Shown: positions 24,374 to 34,040 of the stretch, in pieces | How the letters are laid out: every line of letters begins with the position of its first letter | Position numbering within the stretch: position 1 is the first letter of the stretch | DNA from: Stromatinia cepivora | Lineage: Eukaryota; Ascomycota; Leotiomycetes; Helotiales; Sclerotiniaceae | Reading direction: 5' to 3' | NCBI GenBank assembly: GCA_014898415.1 | Contig: RCTD01000034.1 | Span: 186,001 to 250,000, forward strand | DNA length: 64,000 nucleotides | Position numbers and translations under genes: made by a program | Notes under the pieces: model-generated | Seen by the model: the letters and a program-made list of their open reading frames with translations, nothing else | What the model was told of the DNA's origin: nothing | The model's database searches: none

Positions 24374-25495
24374 ATGGCAACTACCAAACAACGTCTCGCA
24401 CTCTCCATCATCGATTTCCTCTCTACCTCCCTCACCGATGGTACCCTCAACGAAGAAGAACGCGAATCCATCGAAATCGCCCAAAACTGTATTTCCGAGT
24501 CCTTCAAAGTCGATCCTACAGATGCCACTCCCAAAGATTCTCAAAACCTTCTTCAAATCTACAGTGTCTATGAAAAATTAAGACAATCCCAAGCAGCAGC
24601 CGCTCCTCCCAAACCCACCGATGAAAAACCAACTGGCAAGCAACCTAGCGAAGAAGAAAAGAAAGAAGCCGAAGGATTAAAGAGTCAGGGAAATGCAGCT
24701 ATGGCTAAGAAAGATTATAAAAAAGCAATTGATTTATACTCACAAGCTTTGGCTATTATACCCGGTAACCCAATTTTCTTGAGTAATCGCGCAGCTGCAT
24801 ACTCGGCATCTAAGGATCATGAATCTGCAAAGGCAGATGCGGAGGCGGCGGTTGATGCCGATCCTAAATATACAAAGGCATGGTCTAGATTGGGACTTGC
24901 GAGATTTGCATTGGGGGATGCGAAGGGTTCGATGGAGGCTTATGAGAAGGGGATTGAGTATGAAGGAAATGGGGGAAGTGATGCTATGAAGAAGGGATAT
25001 GAGACTGCGAAGAAGAGAGTGCAGGAATTAAAAGCTGGAGGAGAAGATGAGGATGAGGTTGCTGAGAGAGGTGCTCCGGGTGGTGGTGGTGGTATGCCTG
25101 ACTTGGCTAGTTTGGCGGGTATGTTTGGTGGAGGAGCTGGTGGTGGAGGTGGTGGAATGCCCGATTTGAGCTCGATTATGAGTAATCCAATGTTTGCGAG
25201 CATGGCTCAAAACTTGATGAGTAACCCGGATGCGTTGAATAGTATTATGAGTAACCCTCGGATACGCGAGATGGCTAATCAATTTGGTGGTGGTGGAGCT
25301 GGGGGTAATGGGGGTGGAATGCCGGATCTTTCGAGTTTGATGAATGATCCTTCTATTGCTGAGATGTAAGTCTTTCCTTGCCTTCTCATTATGTTAATCT
25401 GCTGTTCAGGAATTTATACTAATACAATCAATAGGGCTAGAAACTTAGGTGGAGCAGGAAGAGGTGCAGGTGCTGGACGTGGTGCTCCTCAGTGA
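24374..25495 (+). CDS. SGT2: small glutamine-rich TPR co-chaperone Sgt2/SGTA
   Basis: Two exons, 24374-25365 and 25435-25495, encode 350 aa. Sgt2 is the cytosolic co-chaperone that receives tail-anchored proteins and passes them to the GET pathway. The order is canonical. An N-terminal homodimerisation domain (about 1-70, LALSIIDFLSTSL) binds Get4/5 in the family. Three TPR repeats follow at about 103-220 (KSQGNAAMAKKDYKKAIDLY, SNRAAAYSASKDHESA, AWSRLGLARFALGD) and bind Hsp70/Hsp90 tails. The C-terminal Gly/Met/Gln-type region has repeated GGGMPDLSS and MSNP motifs and captures hydrophobic segments. The ATG at 24374 is chosen over a TTG three codons upstream. The last exon encodes a Gly/Arg tail. 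Confidence 0.95.
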
Positions 25496-25991
25496 CCGAA
25501 TGACTTTGTGGTTAGCAGTTAACGATTCCCTTGAGAGCAACGTTTTGTTAGTAGTCGGTTCATCATGTTACGTCACGAGAGGATAGATAGATATGAATAG
25601 TGATTGATTGCAAAAAAATATAACCTAATTAGTACCTTGAGTTCGGTAATGAAAAATAGGTGTTTCATGAATTGCCGGGGAATCTATGTGTTGCTGTATT
25701 ATTGTGTTATTCTACATGTTTTTGATATTCTTACTCAGTTTTACGAGTAACATCTTGGTTGGAACCACAATGCAATACAAAATACTATCTTCAAACATAC
25801 CCCCAAGCAAAAGTATTGGAGGACATAAGAACTGAATAGATAAAATCCCCCTTACTACTCAAAATTCAAGATCAATCTAATAATATATACCAAAGAAAGA
25901 AACATCGATATATCATTCCAAGATTCAAAATACTACAGTGTTGTTATTATTCAAGAATCAGGTTTGATTTATTTATTTATATCTTTACTCT

Positions 25992-26044
<53 letters not shown>
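25992..26044. repeat. (GATA)n microsatellite, about 13 copies
   Basis: Uninterrupted tetranucleotide run. A (GTTTAT)n run with one interruption follows at 26065-26106. Confidence 0.95.
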
Positions 26045-26064
26045 GGAAAGATGGATTTTGTGAG

Positions 26065-26106
26065 GTTTATGTTTATGTTTATGTTTATGTTCATGTTTAT
26101 GTTTAT
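26065..26106. repeat. (GTTTAT)n hexamer repeat, 7 copies
   Basis: Seven copies with one T-to-C change (GTTCAT) in the fifth unit. Confidence 0.9.
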
Positions 26107-26226
26107 TTAGATAAGAATAACCTTGGATGGTTTTTTGAAAATTCGAATTTCTAAATGAGAAAGGTGAGTTTCTTTCTGATGATGAGATGGGTTTTTTTCG
26201 TGTATGTGAGTTTATATATAAATTCC

Positions 26227-26324
26227 GAGTTCTGAGTTCTGAGTTCTGAGTTCTGAGTTCTGAGTTCTGAGTTCTGAGTTCTGAGTTCTGAGTTCTGAGT
26301 TCTGAGTTCTGAGTTCTGAGTTCT
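26227..26324. repeat. heptamer minisatellite (GAGTTCT), 14 copies
   Basis: Fourteen perfect head-to-tail copies of GAGTTCT, the most regular array in the window, in intergenic DNA. Confidence 0.97.
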
Positions 26325-26355
26325 GAGTTTCGAATCCCTTATTCCTGAATCCCGA

Positions 26356-26397
26356 CTTGAGAATTCTGTTGAGGGGCTTGAGAATTCTGTTGAGGGG
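26356..26397. repeat. 21-bp tandem duplication
   Basis: Two perfect copies of a 21-bp unit beginning CTTGAGAATTC and ending GAGGGG. Confidence 0.9.
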
Positions 26398-26524
26398 CTT
26401 GAGACTTCAATATTATATAGTATAATGTAATATATATAATAGAATGATAATGAGATAGATCTAGATAATCAAGTAGTATATAATAAAGATTTTAGAATTG
26501 TGTACTATTAATTCTTATAATACA

Positions 26525-26571
26525 ATATCTGATATCTGATATCTGATATCTGATATCTGATATCTGATATC
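26525..26571. repeat. heptamer repeat (ATATCTG), 6 copies
   Basis: Six perfect copies plus a partial one. This is a second 7-bp-unit array within 300 bp of the GAGTTCT array but with an unrelated sequence. Confidence 0.95.
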
Positions 26572-26909
26572 GCAAAGAAGATGTATGATGGTTGGGGTGT
26601 ATGTAGGTAATGTTTCTGTTCTTCCGAGTGAGGGGCTTGTGGCACGATGGAGGTTTGGAGATATTGTTATACTTCTCGGTTTTCGTGTTTTTCTTTGCGC
26701 TGCTTTTCATAATCTATGGCTTTGGTTATCCTATCTTCCTTCTTCTCTTGGGTTTCTTTTCTCTTGAATATGCCATCCATCTATTCTTATCCATCCATCT
26801 ACAAACCCCATCCTTCACCCCGCATCCCTCCCTTCACACCCAACCAAAACCTTTACCAGCAACCCCAGCCTTTCATCAACTCTCAAACGCTCATCCAACC
26901 CTCTACCCC

Positions 26910-28000
26910 TCACCCAGCACCCATCTCATACCTAATCAAAACCCCATGATCCAACCCCGGTTCCAATTCAAACGGTCTACCCATCCCCTCCATTTCACCT
27001 CTTATCCATCTTTCTTCTCCTTCCACCCCTCTTCCCCCTTCTTCTTCTTCTCCTCTTCTCTCTTTTACTGCTCTTTTCCCCTTTTCTTCACCTATCTCCT
27101 CATCCCCAAGTTTAGTTTTTAGGAGAGTAGCTTTTTTAAGATGGAGGAAAAAAGCTATGAATACAAAAGAAGCGAGTCCGGCTACGGCGAGGAGAATACT
27201 GATTGTGATGTTGATGTTTATGTTGATTGTGGGGGTTTTAGCGTGGAGGGGTGTGCAGTAGATTGTGGAAATTGGTGTAGGGGTTGGTGGTGGGGTTGTG
27301 GGGGAGGAGGGGGGGGGTGGTGGAGGGAGGATAGTGGGGTGGTGAGGTTGGTGAGGTTGGAGAAATGGTAAAGGAGGAGCAGTGGGATTGCGAGATCGGT
27401 GAGGTTAATAAAGATAGAATTGAAGTTGAATTGAGGTATTGTATCAAGATATAAGAAGTAGAGATTGGAGAAAGTAGGCTTGAGGTACTTTCGGGATTGA
27501 TTGGTGAGGATGAGCTGGTTGTGTAGGGAGCAGTGGTTGTGTGAGTCGCAATAGTTGAGAGAGTGGCGAAAGTCCAATTTGAAGGATTGTGAGCTGGAAT
27601 TGTAGAGGTGGAGGTGTAGGTGCAGGTGGCGATGGCGAAAGGAGCGATTCGAGATGAAATGTTGGTAGGAAGAATAATTTCCGTGGCTACAGGAGAAGAA
27701 GCTGAGGTTAAGAAGGTGGAAAGTGTACCATTGGCCAGAGCCCTCTCAGCAGCCGCCGACGACTTGGACGACGAAGTATGAGTTGTCTGAGCTGACGGAG
27801 TAGGATAGGTACTGATTTGCATTAATATTTTGTAAACGAGGAGCTGAGAGCTGGGCATATGCTTACCTTGAAACACATATCGCTGTACCCCATCCATCAC
27901 TTTTCCCACTACTGGATGTCCATTGCCTTGAGGAATTGAATATCGATATCGGTGCAACCGCAAGCACTGTCGATGCTGAAGTCGTATATTGCTCCATCAT
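26910..28000 (-). CDS. Thr/Ser/Pro-rich single-pass membrane protein, frameshifted at a G run
   Basis: Exon 1 (28000-27867) begins with two ATGs and joins exon 2 (from 27811) across a 55-nt intron in phase 2. Exon 2 encodes a long Thr/Ser/Pro-rich stretch with Asn-x-Ser/Thr sites, fitting a glycosylated outer region. After the 8-G run at 27309-27316 the coding signal moves to the next frame. That frame encodes ITISILLAVAGLASFVFIAF, a clear membrane span, then a Lys anchor and a Glu/Lys/Arg-rich cytoplasmic tail ending at 26910. One base fewer in the run joins the two halves. The plan resembles fungal wall-sensor or wall-anchored single-span proteins (Mid2/Wsc-like in architecture only, no WSC cysteine domain seen). 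The true N-terminus, with a signal peptide, may lie in an unresolved upstream exon. Confidence 0.55.
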
Positions 28001-28828
28001 CTCGTTAAGCAAAAGAGGTCACTTGAGGACGACCAGAAAACCTAAGTCTGAATTTCGGGCTCCCCGGTGGATCCAACAACATCGACTACACTCGTACTTC
28101 GACGACACAGAAGACGTACCAAACAATTGAAGGAAGTGAACATTCCACAGAAACTTTTCTCTCGACAAAAGAACGAAATCTAAGACACACGAAGGAATAA
28201 ACCACCATAATAATTGACATAAAAGACGGATAACAATACCTTTTCACACAATCCATAAATTAATTTTTCCAAGCCTATACACACCCATTCCAAATATGCA
28301 CACCCGCCTCCAGCCATCACAAGCAAGCAAGCGGCGTCTCTTCAAAGCCATTCCCCATATCCCAAAACACGATCCGCTCAAGCCCGTCACACTTCTCCAG
28401 TATCACAGAATGGAATCATGGTAGGGCTAGTATGCACGCCATGAGATAAACTTTAGGCGAAGGGATTCACGTAGACGCAAGCGCAATCCTTTGGGCGTCA
28501 ATTTAGTCCTATGGAAATGTTATCGTACCACATTGTCTCGGTAGAAGTTTTGGATTGTCATGGGTAAATCCTTCGCCGCTCTTTAAGATGAAATACTGAC
28601 ATCATCGTGGCGCGTGCGCAAGGATTCATGCTATCTCAAACTAATATGAGTGCCAAAATGGTTGATGTAGCTGAGAAAAATACAGTTGGTTCCGAACACT
28701 ATGATGGAATACTATTATGGTAGAACATAGCCAAATCATCCACTTGGTGAAAGTTTAACGGCAGTCGCTATATTCAGAGCATATCTGCAGGAAGGCCAAA
28801 AAGCCGAGTACTTAATATTGGCATACGA

Positions 28829-29100
28829 AACGATATATGAAGTACGTATATATCGAAACATCCCCACACCCCATATTAGCCACGATATATACCTACAAGT
28901 AGCTATCGAAAAATACACGTAACCCTTATGTATAGTATAGAATATAAAAAGTATCTCTCCAAAACGATATATAAAATACCTATATATCGAAACACCCCCA
29001 TACCCCATATTAGCCACAATATGTATTTCCAAGTAGCTATCGAAAAATACACGCAACCCTTATGTAATCTTATAGTATAGAACATAGGAGATACCTCTCC
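28829..29100. repeat. imperfect 134-bp tandem duplication
   Basis: Copy 1 is about 28829-28962 and copy 2 about 28963-29100. Both contain ATATATCGAAACA then CCCCATATTAGCCAC, AAGTAGCTATCGAAAAATAC and AACCCTTATGTA in the same order. The copies differ by scattered substitutions and small indels. It has no coding features and no inverted ends. Confidence 0.85.
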
Positions 29101-29710
29101 AACATAATACAACGACACAGAAAATGAAATCATCTCGCCGACAAATAAAACGACATTAATCTTCGGGAGACTTCCCGAAATGGTATCAAGGAAGATATGA
29201 AAATTGGGAGACGAAGGGGATGCTTCCCAAAGGGACGATATTTCCGCAGATATACAAGGAAAGGAAATTGTATACGAAGTGGGTGCGTGGTATTCCAATG
29301 GATAGGTAATTTAGAAGATTGGAGGAGTGGAAGGATTTAAAGTTGAGATGGTAGGAGTCGACAGGCTGCAGGTTGCACAAAATCGATTTGGGCACAACAC
29401 GTGATCGTGCAATCCGATTTGGGAATGGGATAAATTTACCCCACCATCACCGTCACATTGTTGAAATTGTCGTGGCCGTGAGGATTCAGATTCATTACTT
29501 TCCGTTCCGAGAGTGTTGCTGTTAATCCTGTAGGATTGTATTTACCCATCGGCAAAGAAATAATCTCCCGCACATTAATATGGCACATCAAAAATGTCCG
29601 AACAAACACATATATTCAGTGATGACCTCGATAATGACCCAAGAAATTATATGCATCCTCAAAAAACAATATGGAACTTCAAGGGATTCTTTCAATTGGT
29701 ATTCTTATAA

Positions 29711-29765
29711 ATTGTATCCTTCTTAATTGTATCCTTCTTAATTGTATCCTTCTTAATTGTATCCT
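29711..29765. repeat. 15-bp tandem repeat, 3.7 copies
   Basis: Perfect copies of ATTGTATCCTTCTTA, ending about 35 bp past the stop codon of the aldo-keto reductase gene, in its 3' flank. Confidence 0.9.
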
Positions 29766-29798
29766 AACGCCTGATATGAGACCAGCTCAAATCCCAAA

Positions 29799-30826
29799 TT
29801 ACTTCTCTTCTGGCCAAACATTGTAACCAAAAGTATCCTTCATGTTAACGAATCTAGTTGCTCTTCCCTCTGCGACCTTGTTAACCGCCGCGAAATCCTC
29901 TTCACTAAGAGTGATCAATTTCGCATTACCGGCGATTCTTCCTGGATTGCTGCTCTTGGGTAGAACAGCATATCCTCTCTTCAATCCCCATGCGATCAAT
30001 ACCTGTGCCAAAGAAACACCGTTCTTCTCTGCGATAGCATTGAGTTCTTTGTTGGTAGATACCTTCTCACCGGTACCAGGAACTTGATCTTGACTTCCTA
30101 ATGGTGAGTAGGCGACTGGTACGATCTCTTTGGAAAGACAGTAGTCGATGAGTTTTTGTTGTGGGAGGAAAGGATGGATCTCGATTTGATTAATGGTAGG
30201 TTTAACCTCAGCGAATGCCAAAAGTTGTTCAAGTCCTTTCTCGGTCCAATTCGAAACACCAATAGCTTTTGCAAGTCCCTCCTTGTATAATTTCTCCATC
30301 GCTCTCCATGTTGGCTCTGGGTTTTCTGTCAAATCCTTCTTGATGACGTACTATTCACATGTTAGATTTTTGCCCTTGCAGTAGTTTAACCAATCAATGT
30401 GCTTACCTTTCCATCAGCGCCAATCTTTACAGATCTATCCTCGTTCTTCTCTGCGGCAATTGGCCAATGAATCAAAAACGCATCAACGTATGGTGTTTGG
30501 AGCTTCTCTAAGGAGTTCTTCAAGCTCCATTCAACATCTTCGGGTTCGTGAAGGTGATTCCAGACTTTTGTGACAATGAAAATATCGGATCTTTTGACAC
30601 TTGGATTGGCAGCAAGAAATTCTTTGACACCAGTTCCGACTTCGCCTTCATTTTGATAAAACCATGCACAGTCCAAATGTCTATATCCTGCATTCAGTGC
30701 TGCCACGACAGCCTTGTGTGTCTCTCCTACGCTACCCTCATTGGCAAATGTACCGAAACCAAGAGCTGGCATTTGAACTCCATTGTTCAATTTGATCAAA
30801 GGACCTGTTACTGCTGGTGCTGCCAT
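29799..30826 (-). CDS. aldo-keto reductase (NADPH-dependent)
   Basis: Two exons, 30826-30407 and 30350-29799, are joined in phase 0 across a 56-nt intron. The product is 323 aa, typical for AKRs. The family reduces aldehydes and ketones with NADPH in a TIM barrel. Visible features are LGFGTF near the start, AGYRHLDCAWFYQNE (Asp and Tyr of the active site), IVTKVW (Lys), LIHWP (His), GVSNW, INQIEIHPFLPQ, VAYSPLGS and the cofactor-binding LPKSSNPGRI. The last of these fits NADPH over NADH. The ATG at 30826 is the one that begins the conserved N-terminal strand. Upstream in-frame codons run through a poly-T tract and are leader. Substrate is unknown; fungal relatives include glycerol dehydrogenases and xylose or aldehyde reductases. 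Confidence 0.93.
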
Positions 30827-30917
30827 ATTGCGTAAAATTGTAGAGTTGCAAATTATTTTTGTGTTGTATTGGAGGGTAAAGAAGCGGGGTATAATTTTGA
30901 TTGTAAAATTGTATATC

Positions 30918-30942
30918 TTTTTTTTTTTTTTTTTTTTTTTTT
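30918..30942. repeat. 25-nt homopolymer T run
   Basis: On the AKR coding strand this is an A run just upstream of the start, in the leader or core promoter. Poly(dA:dT) tracts commonly exclude nucleosomes, but that role here is inference. Confidence 0.9.
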
Positions 30943-31570
30943 CCAAAAATGGGTGGGATGAATAATTTAATCTTTTCCTATGCTGTGTTAGAATATGTAA
31001 GTAAGTAACATGTATATGTATCAACAGAAGCTTCTAGTCATGATACAAACTCTGCAACTGCAACTGCACGACTTCTTTTCGGGATCGATCTCAACATGTT
31101 GGAAAATGACGTATCATGTCCCCCTCATGGACCCCATAAGGTTTCTGTTTTAAATTGTGCTAATAGTCATGTACCCACTTACCCACTTGAGTCAGGGTCC
31201 AAAGAGTGGGTACAATTATGAGAATGAACGAATGAATGTTGAGGAAAGGATCCTAGGATAATGAAAATATCAATGATGAAGGAGTGTACGTAAGAAGAGT
31301 TTGGATCTTTGCTACTGTACCGTAATTTGTTAGTACTGAGTACTTGACAATATGAAGGGAAAACTAGTAACCAAGTTTTATTTTATTCTCCGTATTATCC
31401 GTAGTGTGTAGTGTTGTGTGGTTGGTTGTGTCTGAGAGTTGAAGTTGTCAGCTTGTTTGCCTCGCTTGCTTCAGAAGGCTACCAAGGCTGGCCAAGGGCT
31501 GTTATCAACTATCAATTTACAAGGTACAACGGTCAAGGCTGTCTATATTAACTTGCAACTTTCAAGGCTG

Positions 31571-31600
31571 TGATGTGATGTGATGTGATGTGATGTGATG
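31571..31600. repeat. (TGATG)6 pentamer repeat
   Basis: Six perfect copies in the intergenic region. Confidence 0.9.
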
Positions 31601-32550
31601 ACGGAAATCTTGATATTACCTCAAGAGAGACAACAATGAAAGACAATAAAAGAAGCCAACGCATAAGTCCATTTCATTAAGGTTACCTCTCCTACCATGG
31701 TATCCAATATTGATCGCCATCGCATGAGAAAAATAGGTAAGAAGTACATAAAAAAAATGGATCCCCTTAATAAAAATTCCTGCTAATCAACACCGGTGTA
31801 TGTATAAAGGGTATAAAGGGTATCTATAAAAGATACTACTTAGTACTCATGAATACATGAATACGACATGGACCATGGTTGACTAATCGGGCATACTACG
31901 GTGTTGTCTGTCTGTCTGTCTGTGTGTCTATTTCTTACCTCTCATATCCTTTATTGTGGTCCCTTAAACGTCATGCTGGGTCCCTTTTCCTTACATCTTA
32001 TCCACCCAAATTATTTCATGTACTCCGTATGCAATAATAAATCCACATTATTGCCTTATCTGAAGCACAAAATATCAAAATTGGAAAACCAATTCTCTTC
32101 ATTCGTAGACGTAATGCCACCTACAATCTATCAGGATCCGCTTTTGATATAAAACTTTTCCACGCCGGTCAAGAGCGCCTTTGATTATACAGGTATTTAT
32201 GTTTCATTATACTTTGACGGATCATGGTAGTGGATCTTAGTGCATGTTTTCGGCGAGGTGAAGACGACATTCATTCCGTTGCAGATACGGATCCAATCAT
32301 GCAGTACTATGAGCTCACTTCCTCAATATCGGCACCAATACACCGTTTTCCTAGCAAAGTTCTTCCTACCCATTCTCTAGCTTGGTTTCAAGAACCTAAT
32401 TTTTAGATATATACGCTCTGCCCCGCACATTCTTTTAACTTTCTGATCTCATACTTCTCTTTCACTTCCATCAACGATACCATCTACACATAATCTTCTT
32501 CTCTACAACAAAAACCTTCATACTTTTTAACCTCAAACTTTTATTTCAAA

Positions 32551-34040
32551 ATGCCTGGTTTCGATGATAGCGATTTGGCTGCTCAAGCCCAGCCTACCAC
32601 CAACGGAACAACCGAAACTCAGAAAGACCACACTGGTTCAAATGGTGCTCCAGGTTTCAACCACAACTTGGTCGTCCCAGGTGATGATGACTCTGGACCA
32701 ATTGAAGTTCCAGCTTCGAGATCTTCCGTCGCAGAAACTCAAGGACTTATGCATTCATTGAGTCTCGAAAACAGAACAAATGGACGTAGAGGTTCAAGAA
32801 ACAGCTTTGGTGCTGCTCTTCCAATTCCTCGTTCAAAGCGTCAATCTCGTCTTTCTTCTGTCGTCACTCAAGATAGACCTTCTAGACCTGGAATGCCAGC
32901 CATCCAACCAACTCGGGAGATCCTTTCCTCGCAAGTTCAAGATATGTCAAAGATCAAGACCGAGGCTGCAAAGAATATGGCGTTCGCTTTTGATATTGAT
33001 GGTGTTCTCGTTCACGGTGATCGCCCTTTGATCCAGAAGGAAAGAGAGCATTGGAAATTTTGAACGGTGATAATGAACTCGGTATCAAGATCCCGCACAT
33101 TTTCTTGACCAACGGTTCTGGAAAGGTTGAACCTACTCGTTGTGCTCAACTCTCCAAGATTCTTGGAAACCCTGTTGCGACTGAACAATTCATTCAATCT
33201 CACACCCCTATGTCCGCTTTGGCCGAATATTACGATACTGTCTTGGTTGTTGGTGGTGAGAACTACCAATGTCGAGAGGTCGCCAAGTTATATGGATTCA
33301 AGGATATCGTCGTACCAAACGATATCGTAGCTTCCATCCCTACCATTTCCCCACTTAAGGAGTTCTTCACCGCTGAGCAACGTGCTACATCCACCCCAAG
33401 AGACTTTAGCAAGGTCAAGATCGATGCTATCCTCGTCTTCTCCGATTCTCGCGATTATGCCACCGATCTTCAAATTATCATGGATCTTCTCCAATCCGAA
33501 GATGGTGTTCTCGGTACCCGTGCCAAGGATCCCGTCTCTCAACGTATCCCCATCTACTTCTCCCAAGGAGATCTCTTGTGCCCTAGCGAGCACCCAACTC
33601 CTCGTATGTCTCAAGGAACTTTCCGTATCGCCCTCGAAGCCATCTACAAATCCATCACCGGCGTCGAACTCGAGCGTGTCGTGTACGGCAAACCCGAATT
33701 AGCCACCTACAAATACGCCGATGAAGTCATGGCCTCCTGGATGGAAACCATCCACGGCGAAGAAAAGTTACCCGAAAACATCTACATGATCGGTGATAAC
33801 CCCGCATCCGACATCATCGGTGGAAACAACTACGGCTGGAACACCTGTTTAGTGCGCACCGGTGTATTCCAAGGTGGAGAAAATGACGAGGAAAACCCCG
33901 CAAACTTCGGTGTCTTCCCCAATGTCTTGGAAGCCGTGCAAACAGCGTTGCGAAAACAACTCGGGGATGATTTCAGAATGAATTGGAATGATTCTATGAA
34001 CCCTGTCGTGGGCGATGCTTCGGCTAGCGCTATTGAGTAA
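32551..34040 (+). CDS. HAD-superfamily IIA hydrolase (YKR070W/CECR5-like), frame broken
   Basis: One exon with the frame changing near 33022-33036. The first frame starts at the ATG at 32551 and runs into a TGA at 33061. The second takes over and ends at 34040. Joined, the protein is about 496 aa. An N-terminal ~140-residue disordered Ser/Arg-rich region is followed by HAD motif I FAFDIDGVLVHG (nucleophile Asp and acid Asp). HIFLTNGSGKVE is motif II, VVYGKPELATY carries the motif III Lys, and YMIGDNPASDI is motif IV. This matches the HAD-IIA group that includes human CECR5 and yeast YKR070W, thought to be mitochondrial. Both halves have intact motifs. Adding one C near 33034 (ATCCAG to ATCCCAG) restores IPEGKRALEILNGDNE, the family sequence. 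This is therefore either an assembly error or a very recent mutation. Confidence 0.85.

Larger units (their letters stand above)
25496..26909. other. repeat-dense intergenic region
   Basis: No gene. Between 25.99 and 26.57 kb there are five different tandem arrays, listed separately. The right part, to 26909, is the 3' flank of the minus-strand membrane-protein gene. Confidence 0.7.
28001..29798. other. intergenic region with a 134-bp tandem duplication
   Basis: No gene supported, apart from a possible upstream exon of the membrane protein within the first ~160 bp (minus-strand ATG near 28142, GTACGT donor). It holds the tandem duplication at 28829-29100 and a 15-bp repeat at 29711-29765. 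Confidence 0.55.
30827..32550. promoter_or_regulatory. divergent intergenic region, AKR and HAD genes
   Basis: 1.7 kb between divergent starts. It contains a 25-T run on the plus strand (30918-30942) less than 100 bp upstream of the AKR start, a (TGATG)6 repeat (31571-31600), and a pyrimidine-rich leader at about 32420-32550 upstream of the HAD gene. No gene is seen. Confidence 0.5.

Noticed and set aside
24940..25282. Minus-strand Pro/Ser/Thr-rich frames
   Set aside because: They are shadows of the Gly-rich C-terminal region of SGT2.
26585..27371. Plus-strand open frames rich in Pro/Ser/Phe and then Gly/Trp
   Set aside because: They are antisense to the membrane-protein gene, whose transmembrane span and charged tail are far more protein-like.
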